NCBI GenBank assembly: GCA_946478975.1
Contig: CAMLEO010000115.1
Coordinates: forward strand, 1 to 19,025
DNA: 19,025 nt
Direction of reading: 5' to 3'
DNA from: an uncultured Steroidobacter sp.
GTDB taxonomy: Bacteria > Pseudomonadota > Gammaproteobacteria > Steroidobacterales > Steroidobacteraceae
In this document: in pieces, positions 8,543-15,352 of the stretch
Position numbering within the stretch: position 1 is the stretch's first letter
How the letters are laid out: each line of letters opens with the position of its first letter
The notes under the pieces: generated by a model
Told to the model about the DNA's origin: nothing
What the model saw: the letters and a program-made list of their open reading frames with translations, nothing else
Database searches by the model: none
Made by a program: the position numbers and the translations under genes

Positions 8543-9663
8543 CGGAACGCTCGCGCATTCTGGTGGTCGACGACGTTGAAGAAAATCTGGTGGCGTTGGA
8601 AGCGCTGCTGCGGCGTGAGGACGTGGATATCGTCACCGCGCGTTCGGGAACCGAAGCGCTGGAGCTGATCCTGCAGCATGAGTTCGCGCTCGCGTTCATC
8701 GACGTGCAAATGCCGGAGATGGATGGCTTCGAGCTCGCTGAGTTGATGCGCGGCGCGGAGCGGTCCAAATACATTCCGATCATTTTTCTCACTGCCGGCA
8801 CGCGTGAAATGCAGCGTGTGTTTCGGGGCTACGAATCCGGCGCGGTCGATTTTTTGTTCAAGCCTGTCGATCCGCTGATCCTGCGCCACAAGACCGAAAC
8901 GTTTGTGGCGCTCGATCAGCAGCGCAAGAAGCTGGCCGAGCAGTATCAGCAGTTGCAGGAGAGCGAAGCGCTGCTGCGTGAGGCGGTTCAGGCGCGCGAG
9001 GACGTGCTGGCCGTCGTGTCCCACGACATTCGTAATTTTCTGCAGGCGATCAAGAGCGGCGTGCAGCTGCTCAACAAGTCGCCCGACAAGCTCGGCGCCG
9101 AAGCGAAGGCGGCGATTCACAGCCGCATGTCCAGCACCGTGGATTTGATGGGACGCGTGATCGCGGATCTGCTCGACATGGCCAGCATTCGCAACGGTCG
9201 CATCGAAGTGGTGATGCGTCCGGAAGTCGCCGCACAGTTGATCAACGAGGCGATCGCCGTACACGAGCCGATGGCGCAGCAGAAGGGCATTCGTCTGCTG
9301 GCGACCTGTGACATTCCCGATCAGGTCGTCTCGTGCGATCGCGAGCGCATCCTGCAAGTGTTTTCGAACCTGCTCGGCAACGCCATCAAGTTCTGCCGGC
9401 ATGGCGATGAGATCGACGTCTCGCTGCGTCGCGCCGGCGATCACGTGGAGGCGTCGGTGCGCGACACCGGCCCGGGCATCGCGAGCGAGGACCTGCCGAT
9501 GGTGTTCGACGCCTACTGGTCCGGAGCAAACAATCGACGCAGCGGCACTGGCCTCGGGTTGTATATCACCAAGCGCATCGTCGAGGCGCACGGCGGCCGG
9601 ATCTGGATCGAGAGCGAGCCGGGCAAAGGCACGGCGGTGCGTTTCACGCTGCCAGTCTCCTAG
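8539..9663 (+). CDS. Receiver-histidine kinase (REC-HisKA-HATPase)
   Basis: A 374-residue soluble protein with an N-terminal receiver (D11/D12, phospho-acceptor D55 in FIDVQMPEMDG, T85, K108 in FKP). A short coiled linker (~125-153) leads to a histidine kinase core: H162 in VVSHDIRNFL, N box FSNLLGNAIKF (275-285), DTGPGI (309-314) and GTGLGLYI (336-343). Receiver-first kinases usually take phosphate from a partner kinase and alter their own output, so the three-receiver kinase at the head of the operon is the natural partner. The ATG at 8539 overlaps the cheB stop and follows a GCGGGAG ribosome site. No DNA-binding or enzymatic output domain is seen anywhere in this operon, so the final output lies outside it. 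The stop at 9661-9663 overlaps the convergent sigma gene in the tetranucleotide CTAG. Confidence 0.92.
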   Translation: MTERSRILVVDDVEENLVALEALLRREDVDIVTARSGTEALELILQHEFALAFIDVQMPEMDGFELAELMRGAERSKYIPIIFLTAGTREMQRVFRGYESGAVDFLFKPVDPLILRHKTETFVALDQQRKKLAEQYQQLQESEALLREAVQAREDVLAVVSHDIRNFLQAIKSGVQLLNKSPDKLGAEAKAAIHSRMSSTVDLMGRVIADLLDMASIRNGRIEVVMRPEVAAQLINEAIAVHEPMAQQKGIRLLATCDIPDQVVSCDRERILQVFSNLLGNAIKFCRHGDEIDVSLRRAGDHVEASVRDTGPGIASEDLPMVFDAYWSGANNRRSGTGLGLYITKRIVEAHGGRIWIESEPGKGTAVRFTLPVS

Positions 9664-10541
9664 AACCGCGTGATCTCCAGTCCATTCGTAATGTAATGGG
9701 CGTAACGGAAGTCGCGGATGTCGATGATGCGATCGTCGGCCCATTCCAGCAGCACGACATACTCAGGCGTATCGGTTGCATCTGCTGGATTGCTGACGAG
9801 CAGTGCGGGTCGGCCCTCCGCAATCGCCGGCGTGAATTTCCAGTCGAACGATTGGCTGTAGCGCGTGAAGTACACGGATACATCTTTGCGTCCGGCGAGG
9901 CGCAGGCGATTCGCGAGATCGAGTTTTACGTCTTCAGCGAGCAGGTCGCGAAGCGCATCGAAGTCACGGGCATTGAATCGATCGGCGTAGGAACGCAGCC
10001 GGATTTGTTCTTCCGCCGGGAGCGCGAGCTCAATGTGCTGGTTGCTGTCGGCGAGCGACTTCAAACGAACACGGCCGCGATGTAGCGCCGCTTTCACCGC
10101 CGGCAGCGTCGAGCCGAGAATCTCCACCGCCTCGGCGAGTGAATATTCCAGCACATCCAGCAGCACGACTGTGGAGCGCTGAATCACCGGCAGATGCATG
10201 AGCGTCGCGAGGCTCGCGCCAGCGGCGACCCAGGAGTCCGCTTCATCCGCGCCGACGGGAACATCGGACGATTCGTTATCGAGCGGGACTTCGGCCTGCC
10301 GCTTGCGACGACGTAGAGCGTCGAGCGCGGTGTTATGCGCAATCGTGAACAGCCAGCGTTCGGTGTTGTCGATGGCGCCAGCCGACGGCAGCGCTTCCGC
10401 CGCCTTGGCGAGCGCCTCCTGCACGATGTCCTCGCCATCGAACACCGAGCCCACCATGCGAGCACAGTATCGATGCAGGCGCGGACGGATATCCGCCATC
10501 AGCTGGTTGAATGCTTCCCGATCCACGATGTCGCCCGCCAT
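9660..10541 (-). CDS. ECF RNA polymerase sigma factor with C-terminal SnoaL-like domain
   Basis: A 293-residue sigma-70-family factor. Region 2 spans ~9-82, with the family signature GEDIVQEALAKA at 36-47 and the WLFTIAHN segment at 63-70. Region 4 spans ~115-165, with its helix-turn-helix in LAEAVEILGSTLPAVKAAL. A SnoaL/NTF2-like domain (~180-288) follows. ECF factors of this build usually have no separate anti-sigma factor; in ECF41 the C-terminal domain controls activity. The ECF41 motifs WLPEP and DGGGK are not visible here, so this is a different SnoaL-bearing ECF group. The ATG at 10541 has AAGGA about 7 bases upstream. A 101-residue gene is divergent from it across 159 bases, and ECF factors often control such neighbours. 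The ligand of the SnoaL pocket is unknown. Confidence 0.9.
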   Translation of the reverse strand: MAGDIVDREAFNQLMADIRPRLHRYCARMVGSVFDGEDIVQEALAKAAEALPSAGAIDNTERWLFTIAHNTALDALRRRKRQAEVPLDNESSDVPVGADEADSWVAAGASLATLMHLPVIQRSTVVLLDVLEYSLAEAVEILGSTLPAVKAALHRGRVRLKSLADSNQHIELALPAEEQIRLRSYADRFNARDFDALRDLLAEDVKLDLANRLRLAGRKDVSVYFTRYSQSFDWKFTPAIAEGRPALLVSNPADATDTPEYVVLLEWADDRIIDIRDFRYAHYITNGLEITRF

Positions 10542-10604
10542 TCAGAGTCCTTCGAGTCTGCCCCACCAGCAGACGTTTCGCGCGTCCGAAAGGATGCGGC
10601 GGCC

Positions 10605-10631
10605 GGAATTTTTTTCGGCAGCGAATCGTTT
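10605..10631 (+). promoter_or_regulatory. ECF-sigma-type promoter before the 101-residue gene
   Basis: GGAATT (10605-10610), 16 bases, CGTTT (10627-10631). It has the same spacing and -10 as the element before the kinase operon, with one or two changes in the -35 box. It lies between the divergent sigma gene and the small gene starting at 10701, giving a leader of about 63 bases. It may be the target of the adjacent sigma factor. The sequence match is seen; the function is inferred. Confidence 0.5.
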
Positions 10632-10700
10632 CCGGGTGCGGCGTCGTCCTCGTCCTTGGAAGGCACGCAAGGTGCGGGCCTTACAAGACAGGATACCCCC

Positions 10701-11006
10701 ATGCAAAGAGTGACTCTGGTTCGTTATACCACCAAGCCCGAACGCAGCGCGGAGAACGAAGCGCTATCGCGTGCCGTGTTCGCCCAGCTGCGCAGCGCTC
10801 CGCCCCCGGGCGTGGCCTATGCGCTGCTCCGGGAGGGCAATGACTTCATCCACGTGTTCCTGAATCTGAAAGCCGACGACGCGGCCGTGCTGACTGAGCT
10901 GCCGGCATTCAAGACGTTCCAGAAGGACATCAAAGAACGCTGCGACGTCGAGCCGAATGCGACCCGCCTCGCTGCAACGCTGGTCGATAGTTACGGTTTC
11001 GGCTGA
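10701..11006 (+). CDS. Small conserved-type protein, possible dimeric alpha/beta-barrel
   Basis: A 101-residue cytoplasmic protein without signal peptide or membrane segment. It begins with a strand-like RVTLVRYTT, followed by a helix and a second strand segment VAYALLREGNDFIHVFLNL, the alternation seen in small dimeric alpha/beta-barrel (antibiotic-biosynthesis-monooxygenase-like) proteins. I do not see a motif that proves this family, so the function stays open. The ATG at 10701 follows an ACAGGA ribosome site (10688-10693) 7 bases upstream; the longer upstream frame overlaps the sigma gene and is discarded. It is divergent from the ECF sigma factor and carries an ECF-like promoter. Its last 16 bases overlap the convergent acyltransferase gene. 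Most likely it belongs to the sigma factor's regulon. Confidence 0.75.
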   Translation: MQRVTLVRYTTKPERSAENEALSRAVFAQLRSAPPPGVAYALLREGNDFIHVFLNLKADDAAVLTELPAFKTFQKDIKERCDVEPNATRLAATLVDSYGFG

Positions 11007-12202
11007 TCGAGCAGCACACTGGGCGCGACCAGCTCGCCTGCCGCGACGGAAGACGTTGCGGCAGGCGCATCCGTGCGCATCATGTTGCGCGCAAAGATCG
11101 GCCTCAGGAACGAGCCGACGCTGCGATGATGTTTTTCGAACGAGTGATAAACCAGCAGCGCCGCCGCGTGCGCCAGGATCACTCCGATGCCGATCGACAC
11201 GGCTCTGGGCAGGCCGACGGTGTTCTCGAACACCAGCACCAGCACGGTGTTGTGAACCAGGTAGAGACTGTAGCTGTAGGACGCAAAGAACCTGGCGAGC
11301 GCAGCTGGAATCTTCCACACGCGCGCCGCCTGGTTGAGCAGCAGGAACATGCCGAAGAACATCACTGTCATCAAGAATGCGGTCTGCAGGTCGTAAGGAT
11401 CGAAAACGTTTTTGACGATGCGGGCGCCGAGCGCCAGGGCACCAAACAACACCACGCACAGAGCCAGCGATCTGGAGCGGGCCACCTTGCTGTCGGTGCC
11501 GATGTAAACGACCAGAAATCCGGCGATGCCGCCGATGAGCCAGACCAATGACAGTGCCTTGCCCGCGCCGTCCGCGGCGTTCCAGATCACCACCGGCACG
11601 CTGACCAGCGCCAGCACCCACAGATATCCCACACGAATCCGCTCGCGCAGCAGGACGCCGAACACCAGCAGGCTGGCGGCGATATAGATCCAGAATTCGA
11701 TGGCGACGGTCCAGAACGGCTCGGCAGTGTTGTATGGACGAATGCGCCACCAGACATCGAAGTGCGCGAGGTCGAGCAGCTGGAACAACGGATAATCGAA
11801 CAACAGCAGCAGATTGCCGACCAAGGCGACCACGCCCGTGCTGAGGCCGCGAAGGCTCCAGTGCGTGTGAATCACGGTCGCATTCAACACCGCGATGATG
11901 AGCAGCACCGGCACCAGCGGCGTCATGATGCGAGCGACGCGATCGGCCAGGAACACGGCCATGTGCGGCCCGGGCTTCTTGGCTCGATACATCAGCGAGC
12001 GTGTGATCAAAAATCCCGACAGCACGAACAACGTGATGACCGCGACGCCGCGGCCTTTGTATGTGACTTTGTTGTCGAAGAACACCAGCAGGATGTGCGA
12101 CAACAGCACCAGGTTGGCGGCGATGAATCGCAGCGTATCGAGCATGGCGGTGGCGGACGGACTCGTGCCGCGCGAGTCCCTGGTGACATTCACACTCGCC
12201 AT
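10991..12202 (-). CDS. Acyltransferase-3 family membrane acyltransferase (OafA/YrhL-like)
   Basis: A 403-residue integral membrane protein with about ten hydrophobic segments. It belongs to the acyltransferase-3 family, which moves acetyl or other acyl groups onto sugars of polysaccharides, lipopolysaccharide or small glycosides. The family's R-x10-H motif is present as R25 and H36 in LRFIAANLVLLSHI, followed by LFVLSGFLIT. The C-terminal tail (~375-403) is soluble and low in complexity. The ATG at 12202 has GGGGTGAG just upstream. It lies 18 bases downstream of the SGNH esterase gene in the same direction, so the two form an operon. Many members of this family carry a C-terminal SGNH domain; here the SGNH partner is a separate exported protein. 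The acceptor is unknown. Confidence 0.9.
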   Translation of the reverse strand: MASVNVTRDSRGTSPSATAMLDTLRFIAANLVLLSHILLVFFDNKVTYKGRGVAVITLFVLSGFLITRSLMYRAKKPGPHMAVFLADRVARIMTPLVPVLLIIAVLNATVIHTHWSLRGLSTGVVALVGNLLLLFDYPLFQLLDLAHFDVWWRIRPYNTAEPFWTVAIEFWIYIAASLLVFGVLLRERIRVGYLWVLALVSVPVVIWNAADGAGKALSLVWLIGGIAGFLVVYIGTDSKVARSRSLALCVVLFGALALGARIVKNVFDPYDLQTAFLMTVMFFGMFLLLNQAARVWKIPAALARFFASYSYSLYLVHNTVLVLVFENTVGLPRAVSIGIGVILAHAAALLVYHSFEKHHRSVGSFLRPIFARNMMRTDAPAATSSVAAGELVAPSVLLDQPKP

Positions 12203-12220
12203 CTCACCCCCATGTTCTCA

Positions 12221-12949
12221 TCAGCCTGTGTGCTGCGGCAGGGATTCCAGCCTGGCGTTCAGCGCGTCGCGAAAAATCTGGTAACCCGCCGGCGAAATAT
12301 GCAACCGATCCTTGGTGAAGTACTCCGCGCGCGGCTGCCCATCGGCGGTCGCAAACAGCGGAAACAGATCCAATATCACGACATTCTCGTAGCCCCTGGC
12401 CAGTTGTTTGATGTTCGTATTGAGCGTGAGCAGCTCCGAATGTTTGATCGGCGCCTGGACGCTGTCGCGCGGCGGCAGCGTGCACAGGATCACGGGCACC
12501 GACGCCTTCCAGGTCTGAATCGCGTCCAGCATGCGCTTGATGTTGCGAAGGGTTTGATCGGTCGGTTGCAGCGCGCTCAGGTCGTTGCCGCCGATCAGCA
12601 GCACGATGCCAGTGGGATGGAGGTCGAGCACGTCCTCCTGCAAACGAAACAACAGGCCGCGGCTCACGTCGCCGCCGATGGCTCGGTTGGCGGTCTTGCG
12701 AGGTTCGAGATCGCTTCGTGAGGTGCGCCAGTTACCGAGCAGGGAATCGCCGGCGAGGACCCACGCGCCCTGCATTTGTTCTCGCTGTCGCCAGAAGCTG
12801 TCGCGATTGGGTTTCATCCAGTCGAACACGCGGATCACGCCTTCGCCCGGCCAGTCGTTGGCTTCGGTCGGATACGCGGAGGGTCCGTCCTTGGCGCTCG
12901 CGATGCTCAGGTAGATGGCACACAGGCAGGCGATGATGAATCGCGGCAA
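12221..12949 (-). CDS. Exported SGNH/GDSL-family esterase
   Basis: A 242-residue secreted hydrolase with a short signal peptide (residues 1-19, ending ASA before K20). All four SGNH blocks are intact: S69 in LAGDSLLGNW, G93 in IGGD, N122 in LIGGND, and D214/H217 in KDRLHISPAGY. It resembles PAF-acetylhydrolase-like esterases, which remove acetyl or acyl groups from sugars or lipids. I take the TTG at 12949 as the start because it follows a GGGAG site with 7 bases of spacing and gives a complete signal peptide; the first internal ATG would remove it. It is the first gene of an operon with the acyltransferase, so the pair may add and remove acyl groups, or act in one transfer route, on the same envelope glycan. 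Confidence 0.87.
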   Translation of the reverse strand: MPRFIIACLCAIYLSIASAKDGPSAYPTEANDWPGEGVIRVFDWMKPNRDSFWRQREQMQGAWVLAGDSLLGNWRTSRSDLEPRKTANRAIGGDVSRGLLFRLQEDVLDLHPTGIVLLIGGNDLSALQPTDQTLRNIKRMLDAIQTWKASVPVILCTLPPRDSVQAPIKHSELLTLNTNIKQLARGYENVVILDLFPLFATADGQPRAEYFTKDRLHISPAGYQIFRDALNARLESLPQHTG

Positions 12950-12992
12950 GCCCAGACTCCCGCTGCAGATTGCAAATCAAGTCCGCGCGGAG

Positions 12993-13021
12993 TTTATAAC
13001 TTTCGCAGCCTTCGGCGACAT
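12993..13021 (-). promoter_or_regulatory. Candidate sigma-70 promoter for the SGNH-acyltransferase operon
   Basis: On the minus strand, TATAAA (13 bases-scale -10 at 12993-12998) matches five of six consensus positions. A weak -35 ATGTCG lies 17 bases upstream (13016-13021). The leader to the TTG start would be about 37 bases. The -10 is good and the -35 poor. Confidence 0.4.
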
Positions 13022-13051
13022 GGCTGCTTTCAACGACACGCTGTCATTTGT

Positions 13052-13087
13052 ACATGGCGGCGCTGCGTTTGCCGAGCGCCGCCATGT
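13052..13087 (-). terminator. 13-bp perfect hairpin after manD, terminator-like
   Basis: Arms ACATGGCGGCGCT (13052-13064) and AGCGCCGCCATGT (13075-13087) pair perfectly around a 10-base loop. The hairpin begins 8 bases after the manD stop codon. No T-run follows on the minus strand, so it is not a classical intrinsic terminator. It probably ends or protects the manD transcript and separates it from the SGNH operon. Confidence 0.6.
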
Positions 13088-13095
13088 CACATTTG

Positions 13096-14307
13096 TTACC
13101 AGTTGTAGAGTGTGCCGTCTTCGAGACGATTCACCGGCAGGTACGCCGGCTTGTACGGATATTTCGCCGCCAGTTTCTCGTCGATGTCCACGCCGTGGCC
13201 CGGCGCTTCGCCCGGATGCAGCATGCCTTTGGAGAACGTGTACGCATGCGGAAACACTGCGTCGGTCTCGGCGGTGTGGCGCATATATTCCTGCACGCCG
13301 AAGTTCGGCACCCACAGATCGAAGTGCAGCGCTGCGCCCATGCAGACCGGCGACAAGTCGGTCGCGCCGTGGAACCCGGTGCGAACGTTGTTGATCTCGG
13401 CCAGGTGAGCGATGCGGCGCATGTGGGTGATGCCGCCCGAGTGCACGATCGTGGCGCGGATGTAGTCGATCAGTTGTTCCTGGATCAGCTGCTTCGCGTC
13501 CCACACCGTGTTGAACACTTCGCCGACGGCGAGCGGCGTGGTGGTGTGCTGACGGATCAGGCGAAACGCTTCCTGGTTTTCCGCCGGCGTGGCGTCTTCC
13601 AGCCAGAACGGCCGATACGGTTCCAGGTCTTTGCCGAGGCGGCCGGCTTCGATCGGCGTCAGGCGATGATGCACGTCGTGGAGCAGATGCACGTCCCAGC
13701 CCAGCGCCTCACGCGCGGCTTCGAACAGCTTGGGCACGGTCGGCAGATATTTGATCGTCGACCAGACGTTTTCGGTCGGCAGCGCCGCGTCGGCGGGCTC
13801 GTAGTAGAGCTTGTCTTTGGAAACGCCGTAGGTCGAAGCGAGGCCCGGCACGCCGCTTTGCAGGCGGATCGCAAGGTAGCCCATTTCTTTGTAGTGCTTC
13901 GCCTGCGCGATGGTTTCATCGAGCGTCTTGCCGTTGGCGTGGCCGTACACCATCACGCCGGTGCGGCTCGCGCCGCCGAGCAATTCATACAGCGGCATGT
14001 TGGCGTTCTTGGCTTTGATGTCCCACAACGCCACGTCGACTGCGGCGATGGCAGTCATGGTCACGGGGCCACGACGCCAGTAGGCGCCGCGATAGAGGTA
14101 CTGCCAGATGTCTTCGATCTGGCGCGCGTCCCGGCCGATGAGGCAGGGGATGACGTGATCCGTCAAATAACTGGCGACCGCAAGCTCGCGGCCGTTGAGC
14201 GTGGCGTCGCCGATGCCGTAGACGCCGCTCTTGGTGGTGATCTTCAGTGTGACGAAGTTACGGCCCGGGCAGGTCACGATGACGCGGGCGTCGACGATTG
14301 TGTGCAT
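13096..14307 (-). CDS. manD: D-mannonate dehydratase (enolase superfamily, ManD)
   Basis: A 403-residue mannonate dehydratase that converts D-mannonate to 2-keto-3-deoxygluconate in glucuronate catabolism, in the cytoplasm. It matches the characterised Novosphingobium ManD in length and, offset by one, in its catalytic residues: R148 and Y160 (base pair), metal ligands D211, E237 and E263, H213 as general acid, and H314 and E340 in the C-terminal strands. The N-terminus [17 protein letters not shown] and the ending in W403 are family hallmarks. Homologues of low activity annotated RspA exist, but the context of a beta-glucuronidase and a GntR regulator supports the mannonate role. The ATG at 14307 has no clear Shine-Dalgarno, though the family N-terminus fixes it. 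It is transcribed from its own promoter with an operator in the spacer. Confidence 0.95.
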   Translation of the reverse strand: MHTIVDARVIVTCPGRNFVTLKITTKSGVYGIGDATLNGRELAVASYLTDHVIPCLIGRDARQIEDIWQYLYRGAYWRRGPVTMTAIAAVDVALWDIKAKNANMPLYELLGGASRTGVMVYGHANGKTLDETIAQAKHYKEMGYLAIRLQSGVPGLASTYGVSKDKLYYEPADAALPTENVWSTIKYLPTVPKLFEAAREALGWDVHLLHDVHHRLTPIEAGRLGKDLEPYRPFWLEDATPAENQEAFRLIRQHTTTPLAVGEVFNTVWDAKQLIQEQLIDYIRATIVHSGGITHMRRIAHLAEINNVRTGFHGATDLSPVCMGAALHFDLWVPNFGVQEYMRHTAETDAVFPHAYTFSKGMLHPGEAPGHGVDIDEKLAAKYPYKPAYLPVNRLEDGTLYNW

Positions 14308-14329
14308 AAGAAGGGGCAGGTTAGTGGAT

Positions 14330-14346
14330 CAGTTGGCCATGCCACT
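14330..14346. promoter_or_regulatory. Possible second operator near the manD transcription start
   Basis: The core TGG-CCATG-CCA (14334-14344) fits the TGG-N5-CCA pattern of the other sites, with TGGC/GCCA arms. Its centre (14339) is 14 bases from the main manD operator and close to the predicted start point. The outer bases do not match, so this is tentative. Confidence 0.3.
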
Positions 14347-14372
14347 TTGGCCTGACCAATTGCAGTTGTCAA
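14344..14372 (-). promoter_or_regulatory. manD promoter
   Basis: On the minus strand, a perfect -35 TTGACA (14367-14372), a 17-base spacer and a weak -10 CAAAGT (14344-14349). The predicted start near 14337 gives a leader of about 30 bases. The spacer is occupied by an operator palindrome, consistent with repression. Confidence 0.55.
14345..14361. promoter_or_regulatory. GntR operator at manD
   Basis: CTTTGGCCTGACCAATT: TTGG-CCTGA-CCAA core with an exact right arm GACCAATT shared with the other two sites. TTGG-N5-CCAA palindromes of this kind are bound by FadR-subfamily GntR regulators such as PdhR and LldR. It fills the manD promoter spacer. Confidence 0.65.
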
Positions 14373-14441
14373 CGGTCGGACTGCGCAGTTTCGCGCCAGC
14401 GGCGTTATCGCCCTGGCTGGCGGCCCGCTCAATCCGGGCGA

Positions 14442-15188
14442 TTACTTGTTGGACGCGTAGCGCTTGCGCTGCTCGGCGATCTGCTGACGGGCCTTTTCGA
14501 GCTCCTGCACTTCGGTGGCTTTGAGCAGGGCATCGATCACTCGCGTGAGGTGCTCTCGCATGGCGGCGCGGGCCGCGTCCGGATTGCGCTGCTTGAGCGC
14601 CTTGAGAATCGAAGTGTGCTCATCGACGCGGGGCTTGATGCCGGTGGCGCGCACCTTGATGCTCAACGAACGGTTTTGCGGCGAGCGGGCGCGTGCATCC
14701 CAAAGCATTTTTACGGCCGCAATGATGCCGCTGTTTTGAGTTGCCTCGGCGATCAGCTCGTGAAAGCGCCGGTCCGCATCTTCGCTGAGCATGACATCGT
14801 GCTCGTTCTCGGTGCGCATTTCCGCCAGCAGCTCACCCAGCGCATCGAGCTGCGCATCGTCGATGCGAGCGGCTGCCAGGGCAGCGGCTTCACCTTCGAT
14901 CGAGCGTCGCGCTTCCAGCAGCTCGAACGGCCCGATGTCGGTCGCCCCGGCCTTGCCGCCGGGCGGCTCTTTGTTCGTGACATAAACACCGGAGCCGACG
15001 CGCACTTCGACCAGGCGATCCAGCTCCAGCGCGATGATCGCTTCGCGGATGGTCGGGCGGGAGACTTCGAACGACTGCGCCAGCTCGCGTTCCGAGGGCA
15101 GGCGCTGGCCGATCTTGTATTCACCGCGAGCGATGCTGCTGGACAGCTTCTGCGCGATGCGCTCGTACAGTCGCTGTGATTCGGCCAT
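14442..15188 (-). CDS. FadR-subfamily GntR transcriptional regulator
   Basis: A 248-residue regulator with an N-terminal winged helix-turn-helix (~8-71; GQRLPSERELAQSFEVSRPT is the GntR signature) and an all-helical FCD ligand domain (~85-225). Candidate metal/ligand residues are D139, H143 (RRFHEL), H191 (DEHTSIL) and H213 (REHLTR), the D-H-H-H set of metal-binding FCD domains. Such regulators are usually repressors that sense an organic acid. Placed between manD and the beta-glucuronidase, it most likely senses a hexuronate or a product of the pathway, like ExuR and UxuR. Its own promoter contains a copy of the operator, implying autoregulation. The ATG at 15188 has only a weak ribosome site. 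manD lies 134 bases downstream with a separate promoter. Confidence 0.92.
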   Translation of the reverse strand: MAESQRLYERIAQKLSSSIARGEYKIGQRLPSERELAQSFEVSRPTIREAIIALELDRLVEVRVGSGVYVTNKEPPGGKAGATDIGPFELLEARRSIEGEAAALAAARIDDAQLDALGELLAEMRTENEHDVMLSEDADRRFHELIAEATQNSGIIAAVKMLWDARARSPQNRSLSIKVRATGIKPRVDEHTSILKALKQRNPDAARAAMREHLTRVIDALLKATEVQELEKARQQIAEQRKRYASNK

Positions 15189-15223
15189 TGCGGCTTACCG
15201 TGTATGCAAGGGGAGGTGTGCCG

Positions 15224-15252
15224 ATTATTCCTGGCTTGACCAATTCTCACAA
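15224..15252 (-). promoter_or_regulatory. gntR promoter
   Basis: On the minus strand, -35 TTGTGA (15247-15252), a 17-base spacer and -10 AATAAT (15224-15229), five of six consensus bases. The start would be near 15217, with a leader of about 28 bases. The operator at 15229-15245 lies in the spacer. Confidence 0.65.
15229..15245. promoter_or_regulatory. GntR operator at its own promoter
   Basis: TCCTGGCTTGACCAATT: core TGG-CTTGA-CCA with the exact right arm GACCAATT. It sits between the -35 and -10 of the gntR promoter, the classic position for autorepression. Confidence 0.6.
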
Positions 15253-15291
15253 TACGAGTTCGGCAATGTCAGGATCGCTCGAAGTTGAGCC

Positions 15292-15320
15292 TTGTAATTG
15301 GTCAGACCAATTGTTACCGT
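15292..15320 (+). promoter_or_regulatory. Candidate promoter of the beta-glucuronidase gene
   Basis: Weak -35 TTGTAA (15292-15297), a 17-base spacer and -10 TACCGT (15315-15320), which keeps the key T, A and final T. The start near 15327 gives a 26-base leader to the ATG at 15353 but only 11 bases to the ATG at 15338. The perfect palindrome lies inside it, mirroring the other two promoters. Confidence 0.4.
15296..15312. promoter_or_regulatory. Perfect GntR operator palindrome at the glucuronidase gene
   Basis: AATTGGTC-A-GACCAATT, two perfect 8-base arms around one base. It closely resembles the PdhR-type operator AATTGGTnnnACCAATT. It is the strongest of the three copies around the GntR gene and lies 40 bases before the glucuronidase start. 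Confidence 0.75.
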
Positions 15321-15352
15321 TCACGCTCGCGTGAGCAATGAGGTTGGGGGAT

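Noticed and set aside
11762..12721. A 319-codon plus-strand frame opposite the acyltransferase and SGNH genes
   Set aside because: Q/H/R-rich antisense shadow spanning two real genes and their junction.
13048..14355. A 435-codon plus-strand frame opposite manD
   Set aside because: Antisense shadow of manD; the translation is rich in R, V, H and D without a fold signature, while manD has all its catalytic residues.
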